A stretch of DNA of 6,715 nt from positions 1-6,715 of the forward strand of contig JAIELM010000067.1 in NCBI GenBank assembly GCA_019752975.1, written 5' to 3'. Each line of letters begins with the position of its first letter. The stretch's first letter is position 1. Below the pieces are notes generated by a model. It saw nothing but the letters and a program-made list of their open reading frames with translations, was not told where the DNA came from and made no database searches. This document shows positions 5,976 to 6,715 of this stretch, in pieces. A program made the position numbers and the translations under genes. The stretch comes from Undibacterium sp. (GTDB lineage: Bacteria > Pseudomonadota > Gammaproteobacteria > Burkholderiales > Burkholderiaceae_D).

Positions 5976-6281
5976 CATAATCATCTCAACTCAAAGCCAA
6001 ACCGCGCTTACCCGCATTCGATAAGTCACGCAATTCGTCACACAATACATGACCTTGACGACGTGTATGAAATCGCCTAGCAAAGCCTCCGTCAGCAAGA
6101 AAAATTTGATGATCGATGGTCTTCAATGTTCATTCACCGTATCTAGGATAACGATACGAAACATATATCACAGGCTGGCACCGAGCATGGTGTTACACTT
6201 ACTTTTAATAAGGTATGATCGTTATTTTTTGGGATGAAGTACGACAAACTCTGTGAATAAATCGTTGTTATTATTCTTTTT
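5976..6281. other. Non-coding stretch between the two palindromic elements
   Basis: No gene or RNA is convincing here. On the minus strand a 46-codon frame, TTG 6126 to TGA 5986, reads as a protein-like fragment (ADGGF..., CDELRDLSNAGKRG). It is preceded by a 13-codon frame from ATG 6164 (MFRIVILDTVNEH) whose TGA overlaps that TTG. Together they could be the frameshifted end of a decayed gene. The plus-strand frame 6049-6237 looks like random translation. CGTATC (6138-6143) and GATACG (6153-6158) form a 6-bp dyad. A DnaA-box match (TTATTCACA on the minus strand) is at 6252-6260. Confidence 0.35.
6192..6219 (+). promoter_or_regulatory. Possible promoter for the methyltransferase gene
   Basis: GTTACA (6192-6197) and TATGAT (6214-6219) match the sigma70 consensus at 4/6 and 5/6 with a 16-bp spacer. 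Transcription would start near 6226, so the whole 105-bp inverted-repeat element would lie in the leader of the methyltransferase mRNA. No better promoter was seen between the element and the gene. Confidence 0.35.
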
Positions 6282-6386
6282 TAGGACTTACGCAAAATTG
6301 CGCTGGCTAGGCGCGGAGCCGCAGACAGTGCATTTGTACGACAAGGCGAACGTAACAACGCCAGCGTCTGTTTTGCCTAAGTCCTA
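6282..6386. mobile_element. 105-bp MITE-like inverted-repeat element bounded by TA
   Basis: The ends are a 16-bp inverted repeat matching at 15 positions (TAGGACTTACGCAAAA at 6282-6297 against the reverse complement of 6371-6386). A second perfect 7-bp arm, CGCTGGC / GCCAGCG (6301-6307, 6360-6366), continues it. There is no open frame inside. The outermost bases are TA on both sides, which would fit the TA target duplication of IS630/Tc1-mariner-type elements with GGACTTACGC-like termini (inference). On the plus strand the right arm is followed by ATTTTT, so the folded element resembles an intrinsic terminator, placed just before a gene. Confidence 0.6.
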
Positions 6387-6406
6387 TTTTTAATGAAAGT
6401 CAAAAA

Positions 6407-6715
6407 ATGACCTCTATCGCTTCAAAGGAAATTACTAAAAAAATTGCAGGCGTTCCCCATTGGTATCATCAAATTAGATTCCCAGACGGTTCCGTTACGC
6501 CTGGCGTCAATAACTCTGCAGGAGCCCTTGCAATTTATGATGAACTGGGCTTGCCAAAAGACTTGTCAGGCAAAAGGGTTTTAGATATTGGGTGTGCGGA
6601 TGGTTATATTTCCTTCTTGGCAGAATCGAGAGGAGCCGAAGAAGTGATCGCGATTGACTATCGCTTGCCTACCGCGTCCGGTTTTTCAGTTGCAGCAGAA
6701 ATCTTGGGCAGTAAG
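6407..6715 (+). CDS. SAM-dependent methyltransferase, CmoB-like (DUF1698-type), 5' part cut by window edge
   Basis: The frame is open from ATG 6407 to the window end, 103 codons with no stop. An N-terminal WYHQIRFPDGSVTPG segment (19-33) precedes a class I SAM-binding fold: motif I VLDIGCADGYIS at 58-69 and the acidic end of strand 2 at VIAIDY with Asp84. The HQI.F.DG..TPG entry followed by LSGKRVLDIGC is typical of the Methyltransf_9/CmoB-like family. True CmoB carboxymethylates tRNA U34 from carboxy-SAM; proteins of this shorter type often have unknown acceptors, so no symbol is given. The ribosome site is weak (GAAAG 7 nt before). A five-codon frame (ATG 6393, MKVKK) ends in TGA overlapping this ATG. 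The 105-bp inverted-repeat element ends 20 bp upstream. Confidence 0.8.
   Translation, partial: MTSIASKEITKKIAGVPHWYHQIRFPDGSVTPGVNNSAGALAIYDELGLPKDLSGKRVLDIGCADGYISFLAESRGAEEVIAIDYRLPTASGFSVAAEILGSK

Noticed and set aside
6049..6237. Plus-strand frame of 62 codons in the right-hand gap
   Set aside because: Low-complexity, random-looking translation, no ribosome site, and it runs through a promoter-like sequence.
5619..6406. tRNA or other known structural RNA in the right-hand gap
   Set aside because: No cloverleaf with a TTCGA-type T-arm or other known RNA signature could be found by eye.

Overview
The window reads like chromosomal DNA of a moderately GC-balanced proteobacterium. The Rep-type helicase, the AtpI-type subunit and the single-cysteine Prx6-class peroxiredoxin are most like those of Betaproteobacteria (Burkholderiales, perhaps Oxalobacteraceae). 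That placement rests on recalled protein family resemblance and on the style of the intergenic palindromes; no search was run.

Layout. On the minus strand at the left edge is the N-terminal part of atpI, normally the first gene of the F1Fo ATP synthase operon. It has a near-consensus sigma70 promoter (TTGACT, 17 bp, TATAAT). Upstream of it, also on the minus strand, is a 1-Cys peroxiredoxin with its own extended -10 promoter and a dyad in place of a -35 box. Divergent from it is rep, a complete 676-residue UvrD/Rep superfamily 1 DNA helicase. After 559 bp without a convincing gene comes a secreted or periplasmic alpha/beta hydrolase of the PAF-acetylhydrolase/dienelactone-hydrolase type with a C-terminal TPR domain. 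A roughly 790-bp non-coding stretch follows. It holds a hairpin with three 10-bp tandem repeats in its loop, a nested imperfect palindrome of about 180 bp, a possible gene remnant, and a 105-bp MITE-like inverted-repeat element. That element ends 20 bp before the last gene, the 5' part of a CmoB-like SAM-dependent methyltransferase that runs off the right edge.

The genes do not form one pathway. They look like independent transcription units: energy generation (atpI), peroxide defence (prx), replication-fork maintenance (rep), an exported esterase-like enzyme, and a methyltransferase. Most of the unexplained structure is between genes. No new multi-gene system could be supported. The observations most worth a second look are the two palindromic elements at 5794-5975 and 6282-6386, and DnaA-box matches that occur in three separate intergenic regions and none inside a gene.
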